The notes beneath the pieces were generated by a model, which saw only the letters and a list, made by a program, of their open reading frames with translations, did no database searches and was not told where the DNA came from. The position numbers and the translations under genes are program-made. A stretch of 15,543 nt of DNA from Gamarada debralockiae (lineage: Eukaryota > Ascomycota > Leotiomycetes > Helotiales > Hyphodiscaceae): the NCBI GenBank assembly GCA_002803225.1, contig NXFV01001561.1, positions 1 through 15,543 on the forward strand, in the 5' to 3' direction. Below are positions 1 through 9,443 of this stretch, piece after piece (the stretch's first letter is position 1; each line of letters starts with the position of its first letter).

Positions 1-1
1 C

Positions 2-469
2 CCTCCCGATAACCCACGCGATTACATCCACCGCGTCGGCCGAACCGCCCGTGGCAAGAACGGAAAAGGCCGTTCCCTAATGTTTCTCCAACCATCCGAA
101 GTCGGATTTCTCGCGCATCTAAAAACGGCTCGCGTCCCGGTGGTAGAATTCGATTTCCCCGCCAAAAGGATAGTAAACGTACAATCCCAACTTGAGAAAC
201 TGATCTCCCAGAACTATTATCTGAATAAGAGCGCGAAGGATGGATATAGGAGTTATCTTCAGGCTTATGCGAGTCACAGTTTGCGCACGATTTTCGATGT
301 GCATAAGCTGGATTTGGTGAAGGTGGCGAAGAGCTTTGGGTTCTCTGCGCCGCCGAGAGTGGATTTGACGCTGGGCGCGAGTATGGGGAGGGATAAGGTG
401 CAGGGGAGGAGGGCGTATGGGAGTCAGCCAAGGCAGGGTGGGAGCTTTAAGAAGCGGGGTGCGTATTAG
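2..469 (+). CDS. HAS1: ATP-dependent RNA helicase HAS1, C-terminal part (5' end outside window)
   Basis: An open frame enters from the left edge and ends at TAG 467-469, giving the last 155 residues of a DEAD-box helicase. It begins within the second RecA-like domain: helicase motif VI is read as [12 protein letters not shown] at 14-49. The C-terminal extension typical of Has1 follows, with [10 protein letters not shown], the block [20 protein letters not shown] and [10 protein letters not shown], then a short basic tail ending KKRGAY. From family knowledge, Has1 is a nucleolar helicase needed for 18S rRNA maturation and 60S assembly. No intron is visible in this part. Codons change from C-ending to G/T-ending near 220. 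The gene is convergent with the JmjC gene, with 418 bp between the stops. Identity is secure; the catalytic N-terminal domain cannot be assessed here. Confidence 0.95.
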   Translation, partial: PPDNPRDYIHRVGRTARGKNGKGRSLMFLQPSEVGFLAHLKTARVPVVEFDFPAKRIVNVQSQLEKLISQNYYLNKSAKDGYRSYLQAYASHSLRTIFDVHKLDLVKVAKSFGFSAPPRVDLTLGASMGRDKVQGRRAYGSQPRQGGSFKKRGAY

Positions 470-887
470 GTGGAGGGAGTGGTGAGTGTGGATTACCACG
501 AGATAGATTCCTTGCATTGCTGGCGTTGTATGTAGGATTGCTTACCTTAAGATGGCGTTGCTGTGGACGAAAAGAAAGGATTGACGTGTCATTTGTGCAT
601 TAGGATTTGTTGAAATCTAACGTTTTATTATCTCTGTCGTTGGAGATTATGTTGTATGCACCGCACTCCTTCCCTGAATACCAACAAGAAAGCCGTCGCA
701 AGTGGGAACGCTGCCACCCCTAAACCTCCGGTGCTCCCTGAACCCTTTTTATTAAGATACATCATTCCAGTAAACCCTATTCTACGCGAGGATTCCACAT
801 TAATATCGCAATGTCTCATAGAATACTTCATGAACGCGGCGGCCGCCCACCACCCAATTGAAAGCCTGGATCCATCATGGAAAGTTT
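470..887. other. Intergenic region between convergent HAS1 and JmjC genes
   Basis: This stretch lies between two convergent stop codons and should hold both 3' untranslated regions and polyadenylation sites. Open frames here have no recognisable protein features and overlap the gene ends in other frames. I see no RNA gene or repeat. Confidence 0.6.
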
Positions 888-3800
888 CTAGTAAGAGGCT
901 TTGGGTGGTCGGCCACGTCGTGCCATCCCTCTACCTATGCCGTTCGAAATACCTTTTCCTCTCAATGATCCTCCTCCCCGAGAGGATTTGGGCAGCGAAG
1001 GTCGAACAGCTGGAATACTCTCATCGTCGTCATCATCAGGGGAAGAAGGATCCTGCGAAGCAGATCGTTCTGAGCCATATGATACATCACTTGGGCTTTC
1101 CAGTCTTACAACTGTTGGGCCCTTCCTGACAGGCTGCTCGACTGGTCTCGACGACATCGATGAAGCTCCGTTTGAAAGTTTCGCAACTTGAGGAGCTTCA
1201 GGGCTCTCCTTTCTGATGATTGTTAGACTACGATTAACGCTGCTCCATGCACTATCTCCCACTTGACTGAGCAAAGGTGTGCTATTCGCTAGAGACCTAG
1301 GAATGGCGATCGAAGGAGTGCTTCTGACGGTAGGAGCTGTGGGAGTGGCCGCAGGGGACTCGATAGAGTTGCGGGGTTTCTTGGCAACGATCTTGAAAGC
1401 TTTGCCCTTAAGAGCAAGTTTCTCTTTCAATGAAAGAAGCTTTGTCGTTCCAGCAGATGCCTTGGCTGGGGACATTGCTGCCACTGGAGTTTGAGCTTGT
1501 TTCGGAGGTCTGCCTCTTCGTTTCGCCGGCGGTTTCTGCACCTGTTGCTCCTCTTCCTCCGACTCACTTGGTAGGTCTGCAACTTGGACGTTCGGATCGT
1601 TATCAGAGACACACCGTTTGATGCCCCCACCGGAAGAGTTTCCACCCGCATCTTGATCACCGAAGAGACTATCATTATTAGCGATTTTGACACTTCCTTC
1701 AGCTTCGCTCTCCTCATCAGATGAGATGTGGATCGTCGCCGTGATCTTTTTCTGCGCACTCGATGAACCGCGTGGTCGTCCTCGCGGTTTTCTGGGGATC
1801 TCCGCTAGAAGCTCATCATCGTTCTCGTCATCGAATGAGATGTCGACCGTCGTCGTAGTAATTTTCTGCGCATTCGATGAACCGCGTGGTCGCCCTCGCG
1901 ATTTTCTCGGGATCTCCGCATGACATTGCTCGCCGCCTTCTTCAGCCTCCTTTCGGGTAAGCCACGTTGATTTTCGAGGGACTTTAGCTGTCGCGGGGGT
2001 TGCAGAAGACGTTACACTAGATACTTGACCACGCACACTTCTCCTCTTCGAGGCACGGCCTTTTTCGCTGCTAGGCTTGTTGTTGAGACTGCTCATCGCT
2101 TGGGAAGCAAGCTTCAAATCGCTATCTTCGCGATCGGCCTTCTTTTTGATAGGATTTGGCAAAATATCATCTTCTGTGAAGGGTAGTGACTCTTCACCCA
2201 AGTCTACGTATGTCTTCGGCTTTGGAACACCGCGGCGAGGTACCAGCGCCACTTTGTGAAGAGCTTCATCATCGGGGTTAGATTCGAATTTGCCCATTCC
2301 AGAGAGCCTCTTCTCCTCAGCGAGTTTTCGTGCGCGTTTGGATGAAAAGAACTCAACGTCATCCTCATCATCACTTCGATGACCATATTTTCGTTTCTTC
2401 GGAGGAGCTTGTTGTTCGGGCGATAAGAGGTCTGAAAAAGCGAAGTTTGGATTGTTGGCAGCGGTCGCCAAGTTAATAGTATCATCATTGTCTTCGTCCA
2501 AGCTCGGAGGATCGTAGACGATCTTGTCAACGCCAGTCCCTTGTTGATAATATCCAATACCCATCATGCGGTTCTGGCCATGGTGTGACGGTTCCGGATA
2601 GGATTGCTCGGGTTCGGGTTCAGGCTCTGGCTCTGGTGCAGCGGCTGAGGTTGGGGCTTGCATTGGTGCCACAGGAGTGAGAAGTTTTGATAGATGACCA
2701 GCACCTCGGTTGAATGCGTCAATATACTCGAGGCCATAGTGGCCATCAAGCCAACCGTAGTTCTCAGCGCCGTCTCCGTTCAAATGTCCATGACCCATGC
2801 CATTTGTGTCAGTGCCAGCAGAAGCATAGGGGCTTTCAAAGGGGTCATTGCCATTGCCGTTGCCGTTGTATTGTGGTATAGAAGACGCAGGCCCGCGAAG
2901 TTCTGGGTCGATATCTTCCATGCTGTCGAACCGAGGGTAGACTTGGACTTCGCCCTGCTCATTTGCAAGTTGACCACTACCGTCATCAAGGAGGTAGTTC
3001 TCATCGATAGCGTCCTCGCGATTCTTTTCAGCTTCCGCTTTCTCTCTCAGCTTCTTCATCCGGTCAGATTCTTGAGGGTGATCATCGTTTTCGCCACGTA
3101 ACCAACCCAGATTTGTTTTCGAGAAGTCTACGAGACTCTCAACACTTCTGAAGTCTGCTACCTTTCTTGTATCGTGACCGAGTAAAGTCCCTTTCGGTGC
3201 GTATGGATTCTGATCGGAGGATTTCCGACACTTACCACACGAGCAGATCTTAAGGCATTTTGGACATGACCAATCCCTATCTTCCATGACTTCCTGCGGC
3301 ATGAGGTCGAATGCTCGCCACAGAACACCATAGCAATATGAATTCTGGCAAGTAGTGCAGAAAGCCATTTTCCAGTTCTCGTGGTGATGACAGCAAACAT
3401 GGCAGTGATGAGTTTTGCCTTTCTTCGCCGCCACACGCCCTCTTCCCGCTTTCCTTCCGCCCTTCTTCTTCTTGATACGTCCTTCATCATCGACGTCAGG
3501 TTCGTCGCTTGACATTCCTGGAGATGGCGAGCGGGGTACAGGGTTTTTGATATCTTGCCAGGGTCTGATCTTGAGCTGTTCTTGGCAGATCTGTGCTACA
3601 GGCTTTTTGCCGAATCGTTTTCTGGCAACTTCAAGAGGCTGGGGGGACGTCTGAATGTTGAAATATCCGTCGTACTGAACTATAGTGTTCCGCCATGTCT
3701 CGTAGTTCTGTGTCAAGGTAGGCCAATCCCATTGTTCTACCCATTTGAGATTTGAAACGCAACCACAGGAACGGCCCATAGCATAGCAGTCCATGCATAT

Positions 3801-5235
3801 ATCGTATATATCCTCCTCTCCTCCTGGACCCGTCTCAATACAGGTCTTGCAAGTGAGGAAACGGTTCCAGATGTTGCATCTACAGTAAGAACAGGTAACG
3901 TTCGAGTCATACTCAAGGAACTCAATATTATTTTCGGCAGGTAGGGCGGCAGAGAACATCTCGCTAACGATGATATCCGTAAACAGGGCGAATAATCGCT
4001 TGAAATCTTCAAAGAGTTGCTTAATGCGGCCGTATTTCCACATTTTCTGTTCGACTGTATCCCTAGTGACTAAACCATGGTACTTGATAAGTGTGTAGTA
4101 TATGATGGCCTTGTTTTTGTATTGTTCGTCTCGGCAGACCATTCGAGCTCTTGGGAGGGCCTCGTTTATGGCAAGTTCAAGAGTATCGACCGTTGTCCGG
4201 TTCCATGCAGCCTTCATTGTGCGGGTGCCTCTGTTCCAGACCTGGTGCGGAGCAAGTGGGGGTATTAGAATCAGGTCTCCAACCTTCTGCTCAACGACCC
4301 ACACGTTGAAAGGCGCTTTTTTCCATGCATTGATCTGGGCGAAATGCTTTTCAACTTCGATGTCATGGCCAAGCATGGACAAAAAATATTCCGAGACCAC
4401 TTCGCGCTCTTTCGTTTCCGTCATAAACCAAATGGAGCTGCCGGCTTTCTCGTTCTTCCCATCAATCGAAGCGTCAACCATGATATTGTGGCCAAGACTG
4501 GCGCACATCTCTCGATGAGCTGGCGTATATGTTCCTTCATGACCGATATAGCACATCATGTTAAGAGCTTGCATTTCCTTAGGGAGGCTGCTCATCAGAT
4601 CTCCCGCAGGAGCAACTCCTTTTCCATATCGCATTTGACCATATTCATTCGGTTCCAGTATTGCGCCGTCACCACCAGTTCGGGATTCGATACAATCGTT
4701 GAGGTAGTAAAATATTTCTGGTATTAAAGCCTTCAAGTTTCTGGCCCACTCCTCAGGGGTATCAATATCCTTCAGGTAGAGGCGCTGACGTTTGGGATCC
4801 CGGTAGTTGGACGATGTAAATTGGTCGGTAAGTTGGTTCATCGATTTGAGGTAGTGGCCCATGGTCATAGGAATGTCAACTCCATTGGGGATATCGCGGA
4901 CCCGCTCGGCTGCAAAAGTCATTGTCAGGGAAGACGCAGGCGTGGGGGGTGCCGCTCAACTCACGCTTCTTGCCCAAGTTGCTCTGCAACCATTCGGGGC
5001 TGAATAGATACGGATCCAATCTCTCTCCCCATCCTTCAATGACGAGCGGCTTGCCACCAATAACAACATGCAGTAATACCAGTTGCTCCAGACTCTGGAT
5101 TGAATGCTCTTTGAGCATCTCATGCGGGAGTCTTGTCACATAGTCGAAGTTGCTCGTATTTTCCACCAGAGCACTGAGATCTAGGTCCGGAGGTATTGGC
5201 ACAAATTGCGCTCGAGGATGTGATTGAGGGGCCAT
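888..5235 (-). CDS. JmjC-domain protein with zf-4CXXC_R1 zinc finger and four AT-hooks (DMM-1-like candidate)
   Basis: The model is complement(join(888..4909, 4965..5235)), 1430 aa. Intron 4910-4964 (55 nt) has GTGAGT, a CTGAC branch site and TTTGCAG; splicing gives GKK-PERVRDIPNGV and restores a continuous JmjC domain (about residues 50-340). The Fe(II) set looks present as H222-R-E224 and H312 (in LAPHQVWN). A cysteine cluster follows (C430-C474), then a basic stretch, then a zf-4CXXC_R1 finger at about 593-651 ending CPKCLKICSCGKCRK. The C-terminal half is low complexity with EP and GN repeats and basic and acidic runs. It carries AT-hook cores GRP at 1096, 1134, 1223 and 1423. Such proteins are nuclear. 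JmjC enzymes usually demethylate histone lysines, and zf-4CXXC_R1 is the CDCA7 finger tied to DNA methylation. Kinship to Neurospora DMM-1, which limits spread of DNA methylation, is inferred from architecture. Start 5235 has A at -3. Confidence 0.85.
1695..1922 (-). repeat. Tandem 114-bp duplication encoding two AT-hook modules
   Basis: Two adjacent units lie exactly 114 bp (38 codons) apart; 1751-1800 and 1865-1914 match at nearly every base. Each unit encodes AEIPRK-x-RGRPRGSS followed by AQK, a short beta-prone hydrophobic stretch and an acidic run. The units diverge more outside the AT-hook. This is an in-frame internal duplication of the JmjC gene. Confidence 0.9.
4910..4964 (-). other. 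Intron of the JmjC gene (phase 1)
   Basis: On the minus strand the intron runs from GTGAGT (4964) to TTTTGCAG (4910), with CTGAC just upstream of an ATG at 4922-4920. That ATG lies inside the intron and in frame with exon 2. A single-ORF gene call would therefore start there and lose the first 90 residues. Exon 1 read through the intron ends after 119 codons. Confidence 0.9.
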
Positions 5236-6092
5236 CTTGTCTTGCTACTCCGTAGAGAGAAGAGATTCAGAGGCCACCAGGCTTTGTCATCCAAGTATCG
5301 ATCGCATGTTGCAGCAGGTGCTAATAGCTTGCCAATATGGGTGCTAGAGGTGTGCGAAGAAAAGAGTTCAGTAAATCTGGCAGCGCGAGGCGGGAGAGGT
5401 GTTCGCGATAGAGTTTGGAGAGTCGGAACCTTTGGTGAATTTGCAAAAGTGAAGCCAAGGTTATTCGGCGAAATCGTGTAGATCTGATAAAAGTCGCGCC
5501 TCGGACCCCGCCTTGGCCTAGAGCTCCAACAGCGTCGCGGGCCTTTGACCAAGGGAATCACAAGTGATCCTGTGGATTGGAAGTGAAGTAGGTATTTTGG
5601 TTTGAGGGCTCTTTGAATGTGGAGAAGCTGAAATAACCAATTGCCTTGCCAATGTTTTGGTTAGATCTAAAGCCTGCCTTGTCGAAACGCCACAGGTGCG
5701 CGGACCACCTGGACGCGAGATTTCGATGCCGAGACGTCTGAATACCCTTCAACTTTCCACCTCCAACACCAAGGTTGTTGTGAAGGTGAGTAGGTAAATT
5801 TTGGTGTCTGGGGAAGCTGATGCTGAAGATTGTTGTCTTGAGTTCGGGTTTGAATGTGAGTTTTCTTGAATTATGTGGGAGGGATGTTGTTTGTTCTGCT
5901 TTGCTTTCAGGAGTGTCCAACAAAGCTCGATTTCGCCAGCTCGTCAACGCAACAACACGACTGCTGGAAGGGTTTGTTTGAGATGAAGTGTGGAAAGATT
6001 GAGCGCTTTTGGCCACTGCATAATCTCGGACTCCTTTCTTGATTTTTTGGGAATGCAACAGAAGCTGACACAGAAACAGTTGAAAGGGTTTC
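5236..6092. promoter_or_regulatory. Divergent promoter region shared by the JmjC gene and COQ2
   Basis: These 857 bp separate the start codons of the JmjC gene (-) and COQ2 (+), so both promoters and 5' leaders must lie here. The long antisense frame at 5558-6136 shows no family features and is not accepted as a gene. The frame opened by ATG 5990 and ATG 6053 (+) overlaps the COQ2 start and could act as an upstream ORF if transcribed. No specific factor site is assigned. Confidence 0.6.
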
Positions 6093-7364
6093 ATGATGAG
6101 TCTCCTGAGCTCAATTCCAGCCAAAGGGCTGTTCAAACTGCCCGGAGGATGTCGAAGTGCAATGATGAGTACGCTGCATCAAAAGCCGAATGCATTCTTC
6201 ACCGTGACTGCAAGTCATGTCAGGACAACTACGACGTCTGGTCGCAGAGACCTCCAGCCGCGAGGGCCACTGTCGGCACCGTATTTGAGAAAGTTTCACC
6301 AGGCGCCAGCTCATTCGAGGTCAATTGCATTGGACCAGAAGACTGAGCCGATTCCAAGCTCAAATCCGGATTCTACTCTGCCTGAACCGTATACGCCTCC
6401 TACCACTGGGCTCCTGTCGAAACTGCCCTCGTCGTGGGTTCCCTATGCCGAACTCATCAGACTGGACAAGCCAACAGGGACATACTACCTCTTCTTCCCC
6501 TGTCTGTTCTCGACACTCCTCGCTGCGCCCCTGGCCGTGCCCATGGCATCACCTCTTTCTGTCATTGGCACCTCCCTACTCTTCTTCAGCGGCGCGCTCA
6601 TCATGCGCGGAGCTGGATGTACAATCAATGACCTCTGGGACCGCAACCTCGATCCACACGTGACCCGAACCCGACTACGACCCATTGCACGAGGAGCTGT
6701 CTCTCCTTTCAATGCTCTCGCATACACCGGCGCGCAGCTCTTGACTGGTCTTGGAATCCTCCTCCAATTCCCAACCCAATGTCTCTTCTACGGCATCCCC
6801 AGTTTGCTCTTGGTGGCTACATATCCATTGGCCAAGCGAGTCACACATTATCCGCAATTCGTGCTGGGACTGACGTTCTCCTGGGGCGCCATCATGGGAT
6901 TTCCAGCCCTCGGTGTCGATCTCCTTCAGAACAGTGCTGCGTTGGCAGCTGCTGGATTCCTTTACACGTCAAATATTGCATGGACGGTTTTGTACGATAT
7001 GATATATGCTCATATGGATATCAAGGATGATGCGAAGGCTGGAATCAAGAGCATTGCACTTAGACACGATCCGCAGACCAAACAGATCCTTACGGGTTTG
7101 GCTGTCACTCAGATCGGACTGTTGGCAGCTGCTGGTGTTGCAGCGGGCGCAGGACCTATATTCTTCATTGGAAGCTGTGGAGGTGCGGCCGTCACGCTTG
7201 CGGTCATGATCAAGAGAGTCAACTTGAAGAGCGTGAAGGATTGCTGGTGGTGGTTTGTCAATGGCTGTTTGTTGACAGGCGGCGTGATCTCTGCCGGGTT
7301 GGCTGGAGATTATTTGGTACGGTACATTCAGCGAGAGGAAGGACCAAAGAAGGAGGATGTATGA
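6093..7364 (+). CDS. COQ2: 4-hydroxybenzoate polyprenyltransferase, mitochondrial (COQ2, UbiA family)
   Basis: This is a single-exon gene of 423 aa, ending at TGA 7362-7364. It belongs to the UbiA membrane prenyltransferases. The first Mg-diphosphate motif is NDLWDRNLD at 179-187, followed by RTRLRP. The second is YDMIYAHMDIKDD at 301-313, followed by AGIKS. Between and after them are several hydrophobic segments (about 133-172, 206-245, 255-300, 333-372 and 388-405). The first 80 residues are rich in Arg, Ser and Thr and nearly free of acidic residues, as expected for a mitochondrial presequence. From family knowledge, the enzyme joins the polyprenyl tail to 4-hydroxybenzoate in ubiquinone synthesis at the inner mitochondrial membrane. 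Start choice is uncertain: ATGs occur at 6093, 6096 (better -3 base) and 6162-6165. The catalytic residues look intact. Confidence 0.95.
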   Translation: MMSLLSSIPAKGLFKLPGGCRSAMMSTLHQKPNAFFTVTASHVRTTTTSGRRDLQPRGPLSAPYLRKFHQAPAHSRSIALDQKTEPIPSSNPDSTLPEPYTPPTTGLLSKLPSSWVPYAELIRLDKPTGTYYLFFPCLFSTLLAAPLAVPMASPLSVIGTSLLFFSGALIMRGAGCTINDLWDRNLDPHVTRTRLRPIARGAVSPFNALAYTGAQLLTGLGILLQFPTQCLFYGIPSLLLVATYPLAKRVTHYPQFVLGLTFSWGAIMGFPALGVDLLQNSAALAAAGFLYTSNIAWTVLYDMIYAHMDIKDDAKAGIKSIALRHDPQTKQILTGLAVTQIGLLAAAGVAAGAGPIFFIGSCGGAAVTLAVMIKRVNLKSVKDCWWWFVNGCLLTGGVISAGLAGDYLVRYIQREEGPKKEDV

Positions 7365-7489
7365 TAGTGTAGGAATATCCATGGACTCCACTCGAGCGTA
7401 TTTCCATTGTCGACCCGCTTCATTGTCAGATCACTTCAACGAATTGGGGAGATCTATGCACCGCCAGCGGCAACTCTTGGTGAGGTTTG

Positions 7490-7535
7490 AAAAAAAAAAA
7501 ATTTTAAAAATTTTTATTTTTATTTTTTCTTCTTT
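7490..7535. repeat. A/T low-complexity tract
   Basis: A run of 11 A is followed by mixed A/T with several T runs, about 125 bp after the COQ2 stop codon. It may contribute to 3' end formation. It is otherwise simple sequence. Confidence 0.8.
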
Positions 7536-7702
7536 GGAAACTCCAGAGACACATCCTTTGAGTCAACATACTTCTTGTATATGCTCGTGTATAGCAGTGG
7601 CGACGTCTCCACGACAGGCCTCAAACTCTCGGAGGCACGTGATAGGCGATTGATTTGGCGGTACAGCAGAAATTTCAATGCAAGATCCTAATCGTTCTAA
7701 AC

Positions 7703-7833
7703 ATTTCAGCGATTGATCAGGGACACTTGGAACAGCCAAGAGTATTCCTCAATGCTCTGGAGTTTGCCTGCTCAAATGTGAGCGATTAAGAGTCGCTTTT
7801 TTCTGCAAGACCCTTCTACTCAATCGCTGAAAT
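7703..7833. repeat. 14-bp perfect inverted repeat flanking about 100 bp
   Basis: ATTTCAGCGATTGA at 7703-7716 is the exact reverse complement of 7820-7833. Between them, at about 7781-7798, is a short hairpin AGCGA...TCGCT. The arrangement resembles a very small inverted-repeat element. No target-site duplication is evident next to the arms. Confidence 0.6.
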
Positions 7834-8880
7834 AGAAATGAATAGTTAATGTCTTCGACAAATTCTCACCAAACAAGCCGAAGCTCTAGATTCATGATGA
7901 TGTCGAGTCGTACAAAGCGCTATGCCAGGTACGATTGAGGCTGTTCCCGGCAAACAGGCCTCGACGCCGGCAGCTGGAGAAAGATTGAACCCCTACAAGC
8001 ACGGCCTATGAAAACGCGGTTGCGTCATTCGATCCAAGTTTTCTGTTCAAGAATTCCCATGCCAAAGGAGACCTCAGTACTCTTTAAGTACAACGCATTT
8101 TTGCTCCTTTTAAAATCCCCACGATCGCCACAGCTAAAACTCGCACCTCAGCTTGCGCAACTGCTTCCCTTCCGAGAATTGCAGTCGAAACAGCTCTCAG
8201 CCGCCTACGTCAGGATCTCCTCCCATATTTAGTTGGAGAGAAGCTTGGACGTTTTCTGTAGCTTTCTTACGAATTGTGCATCGGAACAGGCCTGCAAGAA
8301 GCTTGAATAATCATATGATTCAAGCTGGGCCGAAAAGACCGAATTTAATGTTAAAGCCAGAAAGGCCAAAGCTGTGTTTACCGGGAGTCATGCTCGGGGA
8401 TGCTGAACTCAGCGTCGCAGATGGAATGTTCAAGGTAGATTTATGTGGTTGTTGCAAGGGTTGCTGGGCCAGAATAATTGCCGCCCCCCCACCTCTTATT
8501 TTCCAGTCATGCGATTCAAGAGGGATGACTTTTCCTCCTTCGCTCTTCAAAAATTACAAAAGAAAAAACACTTCAAAACATTCACAACTTCTCCAAAATC
8601 CAGAAACTCCATCCGTGAATAATACCGGCATTCTATCCAAGTCAGCGCATCATCTTTGCTGATTCTCACGATTCCAATCGAGCCAAGCGCATTTCGTCAT
8701 TGCGTCCCGTACGCTCCGACCCTCCATAGCGACGAGCTCTTAAAAGTTATCAAACTTCTCCTCTGCCACACCGATCCTCTTGCATTCTTCTTACAACCAT
8801 CTGCAGCTTCCCGGGCGACTTTATCCTCACCTCCAGTCAGCCAAAAGGCCTCAAGCCTCTAATACCCAAAATCCGTCAAA

Positions 8881-9443
8881 ATGGCTATCGCGCAAATCCT
8901 CCTCCGAACATGGACGTTCCTATGGACGCTACTTGCTATGGCCTTGATCGGCAATGTTATCGCTGATGCTTTTGCTGGAAACCCATCCAGCATCAACTAC
9001 GCTATCTTCACTGCGACTTTTTGCATGATTACCGTCCTTTATGGGTTCTTAGCTGCCTTTGTTGAGTCACTGGCCATTCCCATCGCCCTCTTGGTCATGG
9101 ATGGTCTTGCAACAATCTTCAGTTTCATTGCTGGTGTCGTCCTCGCAGCCAAGCTCGGCGTCCACAGCTGCACAAACCATGTATGTTTAACTTACACTTC
9201 CAATTCTACAGAGCAATGCTAATATGTTGACAGTCTTACCTCCTCCACAACGGCTTGACAAACGGAGCCTACAACATGACCGAGCGATGCCGTGAACTCC
9301 AGGCTTCCTGCGCTTTCTTCTGGTTCATGTTCGCAGGCTTCGCTGTATCTATGGTCATCTCTGGCATGGGCGCCCGTGGTTCCGGAATGAGCAGCCGCAG
9401 AGGTGGTGTCCGCAGAGGTGGGCCATCCATGTCCCAGGTCTAA
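8881..9443 (+). CDS. NCE102: MARVEL-domain membrane protein NCE102 (eisosome/plasma-membrane organiser)
   Basis: The model is join(8881..9180, 9234..9443), 169 aa, close to the 173 aa of yeast Nce102. The intron (9181-9233, 53 nt) runs from GTATGT to GACAG, in phase 0, joining HSCTNH to SYLLHNG. Four hydrophobic segments are visible, at about 8-30, 38-60, 66-92 and 125-145. The conserved loop cysteines (HSC and ERCRE) and the terminal SQV match the family. A Gly/Arg/Ser-rich tail precedes the C-terminus. In yeast, Nce102 sits in eisosome domains of the plasma membrane, senses sphingolipids and was first described in non-classical export. The start has a strong context (AAAATGG). The long pyrimidine-rich leader suggests high expression, which is an inference. 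Confidence 0.93.

Larger units (their letters stand above)
7365..8880. other. Long intergenic region between COQ2 and NCE102
   Basis: This 1.5-kb stretch has no gene I can support. It starts with the presumed COQ2 3' untranslated region and then an A11/T-rich low-complexity tract at about 7490-7535. It also holds a CACGTG hexamer (7636-7641), a 14-bp inverted repeat (7703-7716 with 7820-7833) and a near-palindrome (8301-8325). From about 8570 to 8880 it becomes pyrimidine-rich, typical of a fungal promoter and leader for the strongly expressed type of gene that follows. Frames of up to 169 codons here look non-coding. Confidence 0.6.

Noticed and set aside
3415..3654. Plus-strand frames inside the JmjC gene
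   Set aside because: They are antisense shadows of a long, domain-rich coding region and show no features of their own.
5786..5910. Possible COQ2 leader intron (GTGAGT ... TTTCAG)
   Set aside because: No good branch site lies near the acceptor, and the 125-nt length is unlike the other introns. Signals alone are too weak.
5558..6136. 192-codon minus-strand frame in the COQ2/JmjC intergenic region
   Set aside because: It overlaps the COQ2 start on the opposite strand, has no family motif and no intron signals linking it to another exon. It looks like a chance frame in the promoter region.
8153..8662. 169-codon plus-strand frame upstream of NCE102
   Set aside because: No protein family features are seen. 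It ends in pyrimidine-rich promoter-like DNA and is probably chance.
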